In this document: one piece after another, positions 16,605-25,048 of the stretch
Position numbering within the stretch: position 1 is the stretch's first letter
How the letters are laid out: every line of letters starts with the position of its first letter
From: Sinorhizobium arboris LMG 14919
GTDB lineage: Bacteria; Pseudomonadota; Alphaproteobacteria; Rhizobiales; Rhizobiaceae
Length of the DNA stretch: 64,000 bases
Direction: 5' to 3'
Assembly: GCF_000427465.1 (NCBI RefSeq)
Contig: NZ_ATYB01000009.1
Span: 434,001 to 498,000, forward strand
Position numbers and translations under genes: made by a program
Notes under the pieces: generated by a model
What the model saw: only the letters and a program-made list of their open reading frames with translations
The model's database searches: none
Told to the model about the DNA's origin: nothing

Positions 16605-17297
16605 ATGCAGACCATCAGACCGCAGCGCGTTCTGTCCGCGATCGAGGCCGTCGGACCGCAGGTCTATCGCATCCTGCGCGAGCGGATCATTCAGGCCGAA
16701 CTCGTACCCGGCGCGCGTATCTCGGAAGCGGAGATCGCAAGGGGCCTCTCGACCAGCCGCCAGCCGGTTCGCGAAGCTTTCATAAAGCTGGCGGAGGAGG
16801 GGCTGGTCCAGGTCCTGCCCCAACGCGGCACCTTTGTGACGCGGATCTCGACCGCATCCGTCATGGACGTGCGCTTCGTGCGCGAGGCGATCGAGGCCGA
16901 TATCGTGCGTCAGGTCGCCGCCGAGCATACGGCGAACACGGTCGACCAACTGCGGGAGCAGATCGCCCGCCAGAGGCGTGTGCCGCATGACGATCGCGCC
17001 GCGTTCCTTCGGCTGGATGAATTGTTCCACCACACACTCGCGACGGCCGCCGGCCGTGCCTATGCATGGAGCGTGATCGAAAGCGTCAAGGCGCAGATGG
17101 ACCGCGTCCGGTTCCTGAGTGTCGACGACCTGCAGATCGGCCGGCTGATCGAACAGCACGAGTGCATCGTCGAGGCGATCGCAGCCGGCGATGTCGGCGG
17201 GGCCGAGCAGGCGCTGCGTATGCATCTGCGCGAAATTCTGAAGTCATTGCCCGAGATCGCGCGATCACGGGCGGAGTTCTTCGACGGCACGGGGTAG
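16605..17297 (+). CDS. GntR-family regulator, FCD type (third of three)
   Basis: This 230-residue regulator has a winged helix (ISEAEIARGLSTSRQPVREAFIKL, about residues 40-63) and an FCD domain (VRFVREAIEADIVRQ, LDELFHHTLATAAG, EQHECIVEAIAAGD). ATG at 16605 is preceded by a very strong GGAGGGGGG. It lies 57 nt after the dehydratase gene and 46 nt before the sugar-binding-protein gene, so it may control the ABC transporter operon that follows. TTGACTTGTATGGTAG just upstream of it could hold its promoter or operator, but no clean palindrome is seen there. Confidence 0.87.
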   Translation: MQTIRPQRVLSAIEAVGPQVYRILRERIIQAELVPGARISEAEIARGLSTSRQPVREAFIKLAEEGLVQVLPQRGTFVTRISTASVMDVRFVREAIEADIVRQVAAEHTANTVDQLREQIARQRRVPHDDRAAFLRLDELFHHTLATAAGRAYAWSVIESVKAQMDRVRFLSVDDLQIGRLIEQHECIVEAIAAGDVGGAEQALRMHLREILKSLPEIARSRAEFFDGTG

Positions 17298-17343
17298 CCG
17301 GCCGGCGCAACCATGAATGATGTTCAACGGGAGGTAACGCATC

Positions 17344-18318
17344 ATGATCCGGAAATTGGTAGCAGGAACGGCCCTCGGGCTGACGCTGATCGCCTCTGGC
17401 GCCAGCGCGGAAGGTCTCAACATAGCTTTCATCAGCCATTCGTCGGCCTCGAACACATTCTGGCAGGCGGTCAAGAAGGGTTATGACGACGCCTGCGAAA
17501 AGGTCGGCGCCTCGTGCCAGTTGATCCTCACGCAGACCGAAGGCGCGGTCGAGCAGGCCGTCGCCAATCTGCAGGCGGCGATCGCCTCCAGGCCGGACGC
17601 GATCTTCGTCGCGATCGTCGACAACAATGCCTATGACAATGTGATCAAGGAAGCCGTGGACGCCGGCATTCTGGTGCTCGCCGTCAATGTCGACGACAGC
17701 GAGGGGGCCAAGGGCAATGCCCGTAAAGCCTTCATTGGCCAGGGCTTCACCGCGGCCGGTCACTCGCTCGCCAAAGCCCAGTCGGAAAACTTCCCGAAGG
17801 AGGGCCCGCTCAATCTGCTGGTCGGTGTCAATGCCCCGGGGCAGACTTGGTCGGAGCAGCGCGCCGGCGGCGTCACGAAGTTTCTGGAGGAGTACAAGGC
17901 CGAGCATTCCGACCGCGAGATCAATATCACCCGCATCGACTCGGCGACCGACCTCGCATTGACCGCCGACCGCATCGGTGCCTACCTCAATGCCAATCCG
18001 GATACGACCGCCTATTTCGATACCGGCTATTGGCATGCCGGCGTCGCCAAGGTCCTGAAGGATCGCGGCATCGAGCCGGGAAAGGTCCTGCTCGGCGGCT
18101 TTGACCTCGTGCCTGAGGTGCTGCAGCAGATGGAGGCGGGCTATGTTCAGGTGCAGGTCGATCAGCAGCCCTATATGCAGGGCTTCATCCCGGTCATGCA
18201 GGCATATCTCTGGAAAACCGCCGGCTTGACGCCCTCGGACGTCGATACGGGACAGGGCATCGTCACTCCGAAGGAGGTGCCGACGATTCTCGAACTGGCG
18301 AAGCAGGGCCTGCGCTGA
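17344..18318 (+). CDS. Sugar ABC transporter periplasmic binding protein
   Basis: This 324-residue Periplasmic_binding_4-type protein has a signal peptide cut after residue 22 (ASA box). The mature start GLNIAFISHSSASNTFW, then VANLQAAIASRPDAIFVAI and GGFDLVPEVLQQMEAGYVQVQVDQQPY, follow the ribose/fructose-binding pattern. The gene order of binding protein, permease and a single-domain ATPase resembles FrcBCA of S. meliloti. The ligand is likely the aldose or sugar acid processed by the surrounding SDR, lactonase, epimerase and dehydratase genes. A ribosome site GGGAGG precedes the ATG. Confidence 0.9.
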   Translation: MIRKLVAGTALGLTLIASGASAEGLNIAFISHSSASNTFWQAVKKGYDDACEKVGASCQLILTQTEGAVEQAVANLQAAIASRPDAIFVAIVDNNAYDNVIKEAVDAGILVLAVNVDDSEGAKGNARKAFIGQGFTAAGHSLAKAQSENFPKEGPLNLLVGVNAPGQTWSEQRAGGVTKFLEEYKAEHSDREINITRIDSATDLALTADRIGAYLNANPDTTAYFDTGYWHAGVAKVLKDRGIEPGKVLLGGFDLVPEVLQQMEAGYVQVQVDQQPYMQGFIPVMQAYLWKTAGLTPSDVDTGQGIVTPKEVPTILELAKQGLR

Positions 18319-18381
18319 TCCGGCGCTCCCGATAAGCAACAGGCGTCTTGCCCGCGCGAGCTCGAGACTGGAGCGGTGTGA

Positions 18382-18403
18382 GGAGAACGGTGCGCCGTTC
18401 TCC
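18382..18403 (+). promoter_or_regulatory. Intercistronic stem-loop after binding-protein gene
   Basis: GGAGAACGG (18382-18390) and CCGTTCTCC (18395-18403) form a perfect 9-bp stem with a 4-nt loop. Looser outer complementarity (GAGAC...GTCTC) extends it to roughly 18364-18420. This resembles a RIME-type rhizobial palindrome sitting in the 146-nt gap between binding protein and permease. Confidence 0.65.
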
Positions 18404-18464
18404 GTCCGCATCCCGTCTCGACTCTCCAGAATCGATCACGACGCCGAACCACGAGTGGCAGCCC

Positions 18465-19448
18465 ATGAAGCGGTTTCTGAAAATCTATCTCGACAAGCCG
18501 GAGCTTGCCGGCCTTGCCCTGCTGATCGTCCTCGTCCTTGTCTTCCAGGCGAAGTCGAACGGCATTCTTCTTTCCTTCGAGAACATGCGAGGCGTCATGG
18601 GTCTTCTGCCCGAAATGGCGCTCGTCGCCATCGGCGTGACGGTCCTGATGATCTGCGGCGAATTCGACCTGTCGGTCGGGTCCGTTTTTGCCCTGATGCC
18701 GATGTCGATGGCGGTGATACTGAATTCCGGCGTGCCCTTCGCCGGCGCAGTGCTGCTCGGCCTCTTGGTCTGCGCAGTGATCGGGTTCATCAATGGTTAT
18801 GTGACGCTGCAATTCTCGATACCGAGCTTCATCACGACGCTCGGCATGCTCTTCATCGCACGCTCGCTGACCATCGTCATATCAGGCGGCTTCCCGCCGC
18901 TTCTGCCGCCCGACCTGCCGACCTGGCTTTTCACGGACTATATCTGGCAGGGCTCGGCTTTCCGCATGTCCTTCCTCTGGTTCGTCGTCATCGCCGCACT
19001 CGTGGCGGCGCTGCTGTCGCTCACCAATTTCGGCAACTGGATCCGGGCGACCGGCGGCTTCAACGAGGCCGCCGCCTCGATGGGTATTCCGGTCAAGCGC
19101 GTGAAGATCGTGTGCTTCATGCTCTGCTCGGTGCTGGCGGGTTTTGCGGGCCTGCTTCAGGTGCTGCGCCTCGGCTCGCCGCTGCCGTCGATCGGCGAGG
19201 GGCTGGAGTTGCAGGCCGTCGCTGCGGCCGTGATCGGCGGCACGGCGCTTGCCGGCGGGATCGGAACGGTCTTCGGGGCCATCATCGGCACGCTTCTGAT
19301 CCGCACCATCGACAACGGCCTCGTCCTCTCCCGTGTCGACGCCAACTGGTTCAAGTTCGCGATCGGCGTTTTGACCATGCTCGCCGTCATCGCCAATGCC
19401 TGGATGGGCAAGATGTCCCGCAGGATCAAGGTGGAGGCGCACAAATGA
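18465..19448 (+). CDS. Sugar ABC transporter permease
   Basis: This 327-residue CUT2-type inner-membrane permease has multiple hydrophobic helices, the ICGEFDLSVGSVFAL segment characteristic of RbsC/FrcC proteins (about residues 64-78), the coupling region TGGFNEAAASMGIPVKRVK, and a late GGTALAGGIGTVFGA glycine-rich stretch. Its stop overlaps the start of the ATPase gene (ATGA). Expression relative to the binding protein is probably lowered by the hairpin at 18382-18403. Confidence 0.9.
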   Translation: MKRFLKIYLDKPELAGLALLIVLVLVFQAKSNGILLSFENMRGVMGLLPEMALVAIGVTVLMICGEFDLSVGSVFALMPMSMAVILNSGVPFAGAVLLGLLVCAVIGFINGYVTLQFSIPSFITTLGMLFIARSLTIVISGGFPPLLPPDLPTWLFTDYIWQGSAFRMSFLWFVVIAALVAALLSLTNFGNWIRATGGFNEAAASMGIPVKRVKIVCFMLCSVLAGFAGLLQVLRLGSPLPSIGEGLELQAVAAAVIGGTALAGGIGTVFGAIIGTLLIRTIDNGLVLSRVDANWFKFAIGVLTMLAVIANAWMGKMSRRIKVEAHK

Positions 19449-20176
19449 CCACGCCGATCATCGAATGCCGCAACCTTCAGAAGTGGTACAGCGGCGTGCA
19501 TGCGCTGAAGAATGTCGACCTCACGATCCATCCCGGCGAGACCGTCGGCCTCGTCGGCGACAATGGCGCCGGCAAGTCGACGCTCATCAAGATTCTCTCG
19601 GGCGTCCACCATCAGGATTCCGGTGAAGTGCTGATCGAAGGCCGCAAGGTGGCCCTGCGCAGCCCCAAGGATGCGATGCGCCACGGGCTGGAGACGATCT
19701 ATCAGTACAACTCCATGGTTCCGACCATGTCGATCGCCCGCAATCTCTTCATCGGCCGCGAGCCGATGAAATGGTCGGTCTTCGGCGTCGGCATCATGGA
19801 CCAGAAGCGCATGCGCGCCGAAAGCATTCAGGCCATCGCCGACGTCGATCTGCACCTGCGCTCGCCGGATGCGCTGGTCGGAGAGCTCTCGGGCGGCCAG
19901 CGGCAGGGCGTAGCGATCGCGCGCGCCATGCATTTCAAGTCGAAGGTGCTGATCCTCGATGAGCCGACGAACCATCTTTCGGTCAAGGAGACCGATAAGG
20001 TGATCGGCTTCGTGCGCGGCTTGAAGGCGCAGGGCCTGACCGGAATCTTCATCTCGCACAACATGCAGCACGTCTTCCAATCCTGCGACCGCATCGTCGC
20101 CATGGCGCGCGGCGAGGTCGTGTTCGACAAGCCGACCGCCGCAACGTCGATCGACGAGGTTCACGCGCTTCTGTGA
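19445..20176 (+). CDS. Sugar ABC transporter ATPase, single domain
   Basis: This 243-residue ATPase has only one nucleotide-binding domain: Walker A GDNGAGKST (about residues 38-46), signature LSGGQRQ, Walker B VLILDEPTN and the switch region SHNM. CUT2 importers usually have a fused double ATPase. The one-domain form recalls FrcA and implies a homodimer with two active sites. The start overlaps the permease stop (ATGA). A longer open frame upstream in this frame overlaps the permease gene and is not coding. Confidence 0.9.
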   Translation: MTTPIIECRNLQKWYSGVHALKNVDLTIHPGETVGLVGDNGAGKSTLIKILSGVHHQDSGEVLIEGRKVALRSPKDAMRHGLETIYQYNSMVPTMSIARNLFIGREPMKWSVFGVGIMDQKRMRAESIQAIADVDLHLRSPDALVGELSGGQRQGVAIARAMHFKSKVLILDEPTNHLSVKETDKVIGFVRGLKAQGLTGIFISHNMQHVFQSCDRIVAMARGEVVFDKPTAATSIDEVHALL

Positions 20177-20183
20177 GGTAACG

Positions 20184-20939
20184 ATGACAGAACTTTCTGG
20201 AAAGACCGTGCTCATCACCGGCGCGCTCGGTACGCTCGGCCGCGCACAGGCCGAACGGCTCGCGCGCACCGGCGCCGCCTTGCTGCTGCTCGATCGGCCC
20301 GGCGCCGAAGCCGGCGAGGGGTTCGCCGCGCGTATTGCCGCGGTTCACGGTGCCAGGGCAATCTATGTCGGCGAGGATCTGAATAGCCTGGCTTCGGCGG
20401 AACAACGGGCGGCAGCGCTTTGCCGCGAGCATGGCGGCATCGACATTCTCATCAACAATGCGGCGCTCATCATCAACAAGCCCTTCGAGGATTTTTCCCT
20501 GGAGGAATACGAGGATCAGGTCCGCGTCAATTCGTCGGCAGCCTTCGCGCTTGTCCGAGCCGTCGCGCCGGGAATGAAGGAGAAGCGCTACGGCAAGATC
20601 GTCAATTTCTGCTCCCTTACGCTGAACGGCCGCTGGGACGGCTACGTGCCCTATGTGGCATCCAAGGGCGCGATGCTGGGGCTGACGAAGGCGCTTGCTC
20701 GCGAACTCGGTCCTCACGGCGTGCGCGTCAACGCGGTGTCGCCGGGCGCCGTGGTTTCGGAGGCGGAGGAGCGGGTCTTTGCCGATCGCCTGCAGCAGTA
20801 CAATGACTGGATTCTCGAAAATCAGTCGCTGAAGGCGCGTATCCAGCCCGCCGATGTCGCCGACCTGGTGCACTTCCTCGTCTCGCCGGCCTCCGACATG
20901 ATTTCCGGCCAGAACATCGCGATCGACGGTGGCTGGTGA
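20184..20939 (+). CDS. Short-chain dehydrogenase/reductase
   Basis: This 251-residue classical SDR has TGALGTLG in the nucleotide-binding loop (residues 12-19), NNAA in the fourth strand, a catalytic region FCSLTLNG, and YVASK for the Tyr-Lys pair. The C-terminus ends in IAIDGGW, as in many sugar and sugar-acid dehydrogenases. It lies 7 nt after the ATPase stop, inside the transporter operon, so it likely acts on the imported compound or a later keto-deoxy intermediate. It differs clearly from the SDR at 11707. Confidence 0.86.
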   Translation: MTELSGKTVLITGALGTLGRAQAERLARTGAALLLLDRPGAEAGEGFAARIAAVHGARAIYVGEDLNSLASAEQRAAALCREHGGIDILINNAALIINKPFEDFSLEEYEDQVRVNSSAAFALVRAVAPGMKEKRYGKIVNFCSLTLNGRWDGYVPYVASKGAMLGLTKALARELGPHGVRVNAVSPGAVVSEAEERVFADRLQQYNDWILENQSLKARIQPADVADLVHFLVSPASDMISGQNIAIDGGW

Positions 20940-21826
20940 TGATGCCGATCGACCTCTCCAATGGCGATGCCCGCATCGTCGTGCGGCCCGATCTCGGCGC
21001 CGGGCTGACGGCGTTCGACGTGCTGCACGATGGCGTGTGGCAGCCGGTCTTCCGCAGGGTCGATCCGTTTACCGCGCATCCCTTTGCGCTTTCGAACATT
21101 CTTCTTGTTCCCTTTTCCGGGCGGATCTCCGGTGGCGGGTTCATGTTTGACGGGACCTTTCATGCTCTGCCGCGGAATATCGAGACGGAGCCATATCCGA
21201 TCCACGGGAACGGCTTTTCCGCCGTGTGGAACGTTGCCTCCCTGAGCGCGGATTCCCTCACGCTCACCCTTTCCGCCGAAGGACCCGGGCCCTTCCGCTA
21301 CGATGCGAGAATGTCCTACAGGCTGCAGGCTGCGGGTCTGGTGATGGAGCTGAGCCTCGTCAACCGCGCCAAGATACGTCTGCCCTACGGCGCCGGTTTT
21401 CATCCCTGGTTCGTCCGCGACCCGGATACGACGCTGCACGCACCGGCCGGCGGCGTTTGGCTCGAGCAATCCGATCACCTGCCAAGGGCCTATGAAGCCA
21501 CAGCCGCACATCCGGAGATGGATTTCAGCAGCCCGCAGCCATTGCCGGCCCGCTGGATCAACAACTGGTTCGACGGCTGGGGCGGTAAGGCTCGCATCCA
21601 CTGGCCAAGTCGTGGGCTCGTGGCGGACGTGGATGCGAGCAAGCCACTCCGCCAATACGTCGTCTTCTCACCCGCTGCCGATGCTGACTTCTTCTGCTTC
21701 GAACCGGTGACGCACCCCGTCGATGCGTTCAATCTTCCCGGCAAGACCGAAGCCCACGGCCTCAAGATTCTCGAGCCGGATGAATCGCTTGCTGTCTCCA
21801 CCCGCGTCGCCGCAAGCTTCGGCTGA
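20939..21826 (+). CDS. Aldose 1-epimerase (galactose mutarotase-like)
   Basis: This 295-residue beta-sandwich mutarotase-family protein has NILLVPFSGRISGG (substrate-binding Arg), PIHGNGF (the first catalytic-type His), and LPYGAGFHPWFVRD with the second conserved His. It should interconvert sugar anomers so that the dehydrogenase or lactonase step gets the right form. It overlaps the SDR stop by one base (TGATG, two consecutive ATGs), and is the last gene of the transporter operon. A 280-nt gap follows in which I see no further gene. Confidence 0.85.
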   Translation: MMPIDLSNGDARIVVRPDLGAGLTAFDVLHDGVWQPVFRRVDPFTAHPFALSNILLVPFSGRISGGGFMFDGTFHALPRNIETEPYPIHGNGFSAVWNVASLSADSLTLTLSAEGPGPFRYDARMSYRLQAAGLVMELSLVNRAKIRLPYGAGFHPWFVRDPDTTLHAPAGGVWLEQSDHLPRAYEATAAHPEMDFSSPQPLPARWINNWFDGWGGKARIHWPSRGLVADVDASKPLRQYVVFSPAADADFFCFEPVTHPVDAFNLPGKTEAHGLKILEPDESLAVSTRVAASFG

Positions 21827-22106
21827 GCATGTCGCAGCCGCTGGCTCCAAGCGGTGCGCAAGCCGCAGACCCTCTTGCCGTGCCCAATCAGCGCCGAGTG
21901 CGGCGGACTGCATCGTCGACGATATAGTTGACGCGACGACGTCCCTCCGGTCAACAGCCCGGTTGGTGGCGCTGGTTTCAGCCGGCCGGAGGCCACGGGG
22001 AACGATTCCCTGCATCCGCTGTCCTAAAAAGCTCAAGCTTTCTGAAGCCTCACGGAACCTGAGACCGAGCCCTCGCATTCTTCGGGAAAGGACGAAGGAG
22101 GCTTAG

Positions 22107-22802
22107 GTGAAAACGGCCTTGGCGGTATTTGGCGGACTCGTTTTGTCCCTCGCGCTATTCCTGAGCGGGGCGGTTATCGCAGTCCTGTTCCTCACCGGCA
22201 ATCCCGAGCGCGAGCCGCGGCTGGACGTGAATCAGTCCGAAGTATGGACCAGGCACCCACGGCCGGTGGACAAGGCGGCCCAGCAATTCGAACGGCTGCC
22301 CGCCCGCTCGGCCGCGCCTCCTGTAAACGCTTCCGGAGAGTCCAAGACGTCCATAACGGTCGACGAGACCGAAGAGGAACGCTCTCCGGAGCTTTTGGAC
22401 ACGGTGACTACCACCTCAATCGAGCCGGCGCCCGCGAAGGAGACGCCGACTTCGTCGGACATGCCTGCTGCCCATGCCGAATGGTGTGCGAAGCGCTATC
22501 GCACTTACCGTCCGCAGGACAACACCTACAGACCTTATAGTGGCGGTCGGCAGACCTGCATCTCGCCTTATATGGATGCGGCAGGGGGGTCTTCGGAGAA
22601 TACCTCGCCGCCAGGGCCGGGCAGCTACGCGGAAGGTGCCGATGACGCGCCGATGCCGATGGAATACTCGGCCGAGGCTGAGGAAGGCATCTACCTCACC
22701 CAGGAACATGTTGCCTATTGCTTCAGCCGCTACCGCTCTTACCGCCCGGAAGACAACAGTTATCAGCCATACAGCGGCGGGCCGCGCCGACAGTGCCGGT
22801 GA
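22107..22802 (+). CDS. BA14K-family envelope protein with two motif copies
   Basis: This 231-residue protein has a hydrophobic N-terminal segment (residues 4-30) that could be an uncleaved anchor, then a Pro/Thr/Glu-rich linker. Two copies of the BA14K lectin-like motif RYRxYRPxDNxYxPYSGG, each flanked by cysteines, lie at residues 127-151 and 205-230. Family members usually carry one copy. BA14K of Brucella is an immunoreactive, lectin-like envelope protein, and rhizobia have several relatives of unclear role. It starts with GTG after AAGGAGG. It stands alone between two catabolic loci, on the same strand as both. Confidence 0.75.
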   Translation: MKTALAVFGGLVLSLALFLSGAVIAVLFLTGNPEREPRLDVNQSEVWTRHPRPVDKAAQQFERLPARSAAPPVNASGESKTSITVDETEEERSPELLDTVTTTSIEPAPAKETPTSSDMPAAHAEWCAKRYRTYRPQDNTYRPYSGGRQTCISPYMDAAGGSSENTSPPGPGSYAEGADDAPMPMEYSAEAEEGIYLTQEHVAYCFSRYRSYRPEDNSYQPYSGGPRRQCR

Positions 22803-23018
22803 CGGGGCGCGTGGCACGTTACACCAGGCGACGGCGCTCAACCGATTGAAAATTAAACCTCAGGCAAATTTTGCATAAGATGCTGCCCGAATTGAATTGG
22901 TCAGCCGCGGCAAGTCGTTCCTATGTTCCGCGATAACTGCATGCTCCTTTCATCGACCGAAAAGGCATGCAGCGACTTGACGACTTCTTCAGCGGCCTTT
23001 GCACGTACGGTAAGACGC

Positions 23019-23043
23019 GCGGCGCTGTAAGGAAAGGCGCCGC
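23019..23043 (+). promoter_or_regulatory. Leader hairpin before the D-amino acid transaminase gene
   Basis: GCGGCGC (23019-23025) pairs with GCGCCGC (23037-23043), ending immediately before the AAGGGGA ribosome site. It could modulate translation initiation. The preceding 216 nt after the BA14K gene show no gene. Confidence 0.4.
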
Positions 23044-23054
23044 AAGGGGAACAA

Positions 23055-23906
23055 ATGGGCAGGATCGTCTATGTCCACGGTCAATTCGTACCGGAGGAGG
23101 AGGCCCGCATCGGGCTTTTCGATCGCGGCTTCCTGTTCGGCGATGCCGTCTACGAGGTGACGGCGGTCATCGGCGGGCGGATGATCGACAACGAGCTGCA
23201 TCTTGCCCGTCTCGACCGCTCGCTGAAGGAACTCGCCATTCCGCTCGCCCTCTCGCGGGAGGAGGTTGCCGCCGTCCAGGCGGAACTGATCGCCCGCAAC
23301 GCCTTGCGGGACGGCACGGTCTATCTGCAGGTCTCGCGCGGCGAGGCGGATCGCGACTTTCTCTTTCCCGACGCGCTGGCGCCGCGACTCGTCGGCTTCA
23401 CTCAGGCGAAGAAGCTGACCGGCACCAGGGCCCAGCGGGACGGCATCTCGGTCGATCTGGCGGAGGACCCCCGCTGGATCCGGCGCGACATCAAGACCGC
23501 CATGCTGCTCGGCCAGGTCATGGCGAAGCAGGCGGCGCGCGCCCGCGGTTTCGACGACGTCTGGCTGGTCGAGAACGGGCTGGTGACGGAGGGCGCATCC
23601 TCGACGGCCCATGTCATCACCGCGGACGGGCGCATCCTCACCCGCGCCGCCTCGCATGCGACACTGCCGGGCTGCACGCAGCGCGCCCTGGCGCTGCTCT
23701 GTGCCGCGGAGGGTCTCGAAGTCGAGGAGCGCGCCTTCACGCCCGACCAGGCGCAGGGCGCGGCGGAGGCGTTCCAGACCTCCGCCTCCAGCCTGGTGAT
23801 GCCCGTCGTGCGTATCGGCGGCCGGGCGGTCGGCAACGGCAAGCCCGGCCCGATGACCCGAAAACTCCAGGCCCTCTATCTGGAAGCGGCCGGCGTTCCG
23901 GTCTAA
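23055..23906 (+). CDS. dat: D-amino acid aminotransferase (class IV, PLP)
   Basis: This 283-residue class IV aminotransferase has the PLP lysine in RRDIKTAM (K147), VTEG (E179) for the cofactor pyridine nitrogen, GLFDRGFLFGD near the N-terminus, and a late SASSLVMPV. These fit D-alanine/D-amino acid transaminases better than branched-chain ones. The expected reaction moves the amino group from a D-amino acid to a 2-oxo acid, giving D-glutamate or D-alanine. It is upstream of two peptidases that release D-amino acids, which supports the call. ATG follows AAGGGGA with short spacing. Confidence 0.83.
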   Translation: MGRIVYVHGQFVPEEEARIGLFDRGFLFGDAVYEVTAVIGGRMIDNELHLARLDRSLKELAIPLALSREEVAAVQAELIARNALRDGTVYLQVSRGEADRDFLFPDALAPRLVGFTQAKKLTGTRAQRDGISVDLAEDPRWIRRDIKTAMLLGQVMAKQAARARGFDDVWLVENGLVTEGASSTAHVITADGRILTRAASHATLPGCTQRALALLCAAEGLEVEERAFTPDQAQGAAEAFQTSASSLVMPVVRIGGRAVGNGKPGPMTRKLQALYLEAAGVPV

Positions 23907-23920
23907 CTCTCCGAAACGAC

Positions 23921-23954
23921 GCGCTCCCGCACCAAAAATCGTTCGTGGGAGCGC
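23921..23954 (+). promoter_or_regulatory. Intercistronic hairpin between transaminase and peptidase genes
   Basis: GCGCTCCC (23921-23928) and GGGAGCGC (23947-23954) form an 8-bp stem in the 104-nt gap after the transaminase gene. There is no T-run, so it may stabilise the upstream message or act as a weak terminator. Confidence 0.45.
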
Positions 23955-24010
23955 TCCAGACCCACTCACTGTCTCATTGAAACGGAAAAGCGATGCCGGG
24001 GAAGGGCGAT

Positions 24011-25048
24011 ATGAAGACCGCACGGGAATTGGGGCTGATCCCGCGGGGCAGGCTGGAGCCGGGGCCGGGCAATGCCATTACCGACGTCGCGGGCGTTTCA
24101 GTCGGCCACCGGTCCCTGCGCGGCGAGGGCCTCTTCACCGGAGTCACGGCGATCCTCCCGCATGCGGGCGACGTCTTCCGCGTGAAGCCGCGGGCGGCGG
24201 TGGAGGTCATCAACGGCTTCGGCAAGTCGGCGGGCTTGATGCAGGTGGCCGAGCTCGGCACGATCGAGACGCCGATCCTGTTCACGAACACCTTTGGCGT
24301 GGCCGCCTGCACCGAAGCGCTGATCCGCCGCGCCATCGCGGCCAATCCCGCGATCGGGAGAAAGACCTCGACGGTCAATGCGCTGGTCTGCGAGTGCAAC
24401 GACGGCAGCATCAACGACATTCAGGCTCTGGCGATAACGCCCGCCGACGCCGAGGCGGCGCTGGACGCAGCGGGCACGGGACCGGTGGAGCAGGGGGCGG
24501 TCGGCGCCGGCTCGGGCATGACCGCCTTCGGCTTCAAGGCCGGGATCGGCACGGCCTCGCGGCGCATGCGGATCGGCAGGCGCGACTTCACGCTCGGCAC
24601 ACTGGTCCTTGCCAATTTCGGGGCGGCGGGAGACCTCGTCCTGCCGGACGGGCGCAGGCCCGATCCGAGCACAGCGGCCGATCCCGAGCGGGGCTCGGTC
24701 ATCGTCGTCATGGCGACCGACCTTCCCTTGGCAGATCGCCAGTTGCAGCGGGTCGCGCGGCGTGCCGGCGCGGGCCTCGCCCGGCTTGGCGCCTTCTGGG
24801 GCCATGGCAGCGGCGACGTCGCGCTTTGTTTCACCACCGCCGATCCGGTGGAGCACGAGCCGGCCACACCCTTCGCCACGCAGGAGCGGCTGGCCGACGG
24901 CTTCATCGACACCGCCTTCCGCGCCGCTGCCGAGACGACGCAGGAGGCGGTCTTGAACGCGCTCTGCATGGCACCCGCCACGCCGGCCCGCAATGGTCGC
25001 ATCTATCCCTCTCTTGCCGACTGGCTGAAGGAGAATCCCGCTCTATGA
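24011..25048 (+). CDS. P1-family peptidase (DmpA-type D-aminopeptidase/esterase)
   Basis: This 345-residue Ntn-type peptidase has the N-terminal pattern PGPGNAITDVAGVSVGH, ECNDGSINDI, ANFG (N202) and ERGSVIVVMATD, where cleavage between G228 and S229 would expose the catalytic N-terminal serine. DmpA enzymes self-cleave into two chains and remove N-terminal amino acids, including D-alanine, from peptides. ATG at 24011 is preceded by GGGGAAGGG. An ATG at 23993 would add six residues. The stop overlaps the next gene by ATGA, linking it to the M55 D-aminopeptidase. Confidence 0.85.
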   Translation: MKTARELGLIPRGRLEPGPGNAITDVAGVSVGHRSLRGEGLFTGVTAILPHAGDVFRVKPRAAVEVINGFGKSAGLMQVAELGTIETPILFTNTFGVAACTEALIRRAIAANPAIGRKTSTVNALVCECNDGSINDIQALAITPADAEAALDAAGTGPVEQGAVGAGSGMTAFGFKAGIGTASRRMRIGRRDFTLGTLVLANFGAAGDLVLPDGRRPDPSTAADPERGSVIVVMATDLPLADRQLQRVARRAGAGLARLGAFWGHGSGDVALCFTTADPVEHEPATPFATQERLADGFIDTAFRAAAETTQEAVLNALCMAPATPARNGRIYPSLADWLKENPAL

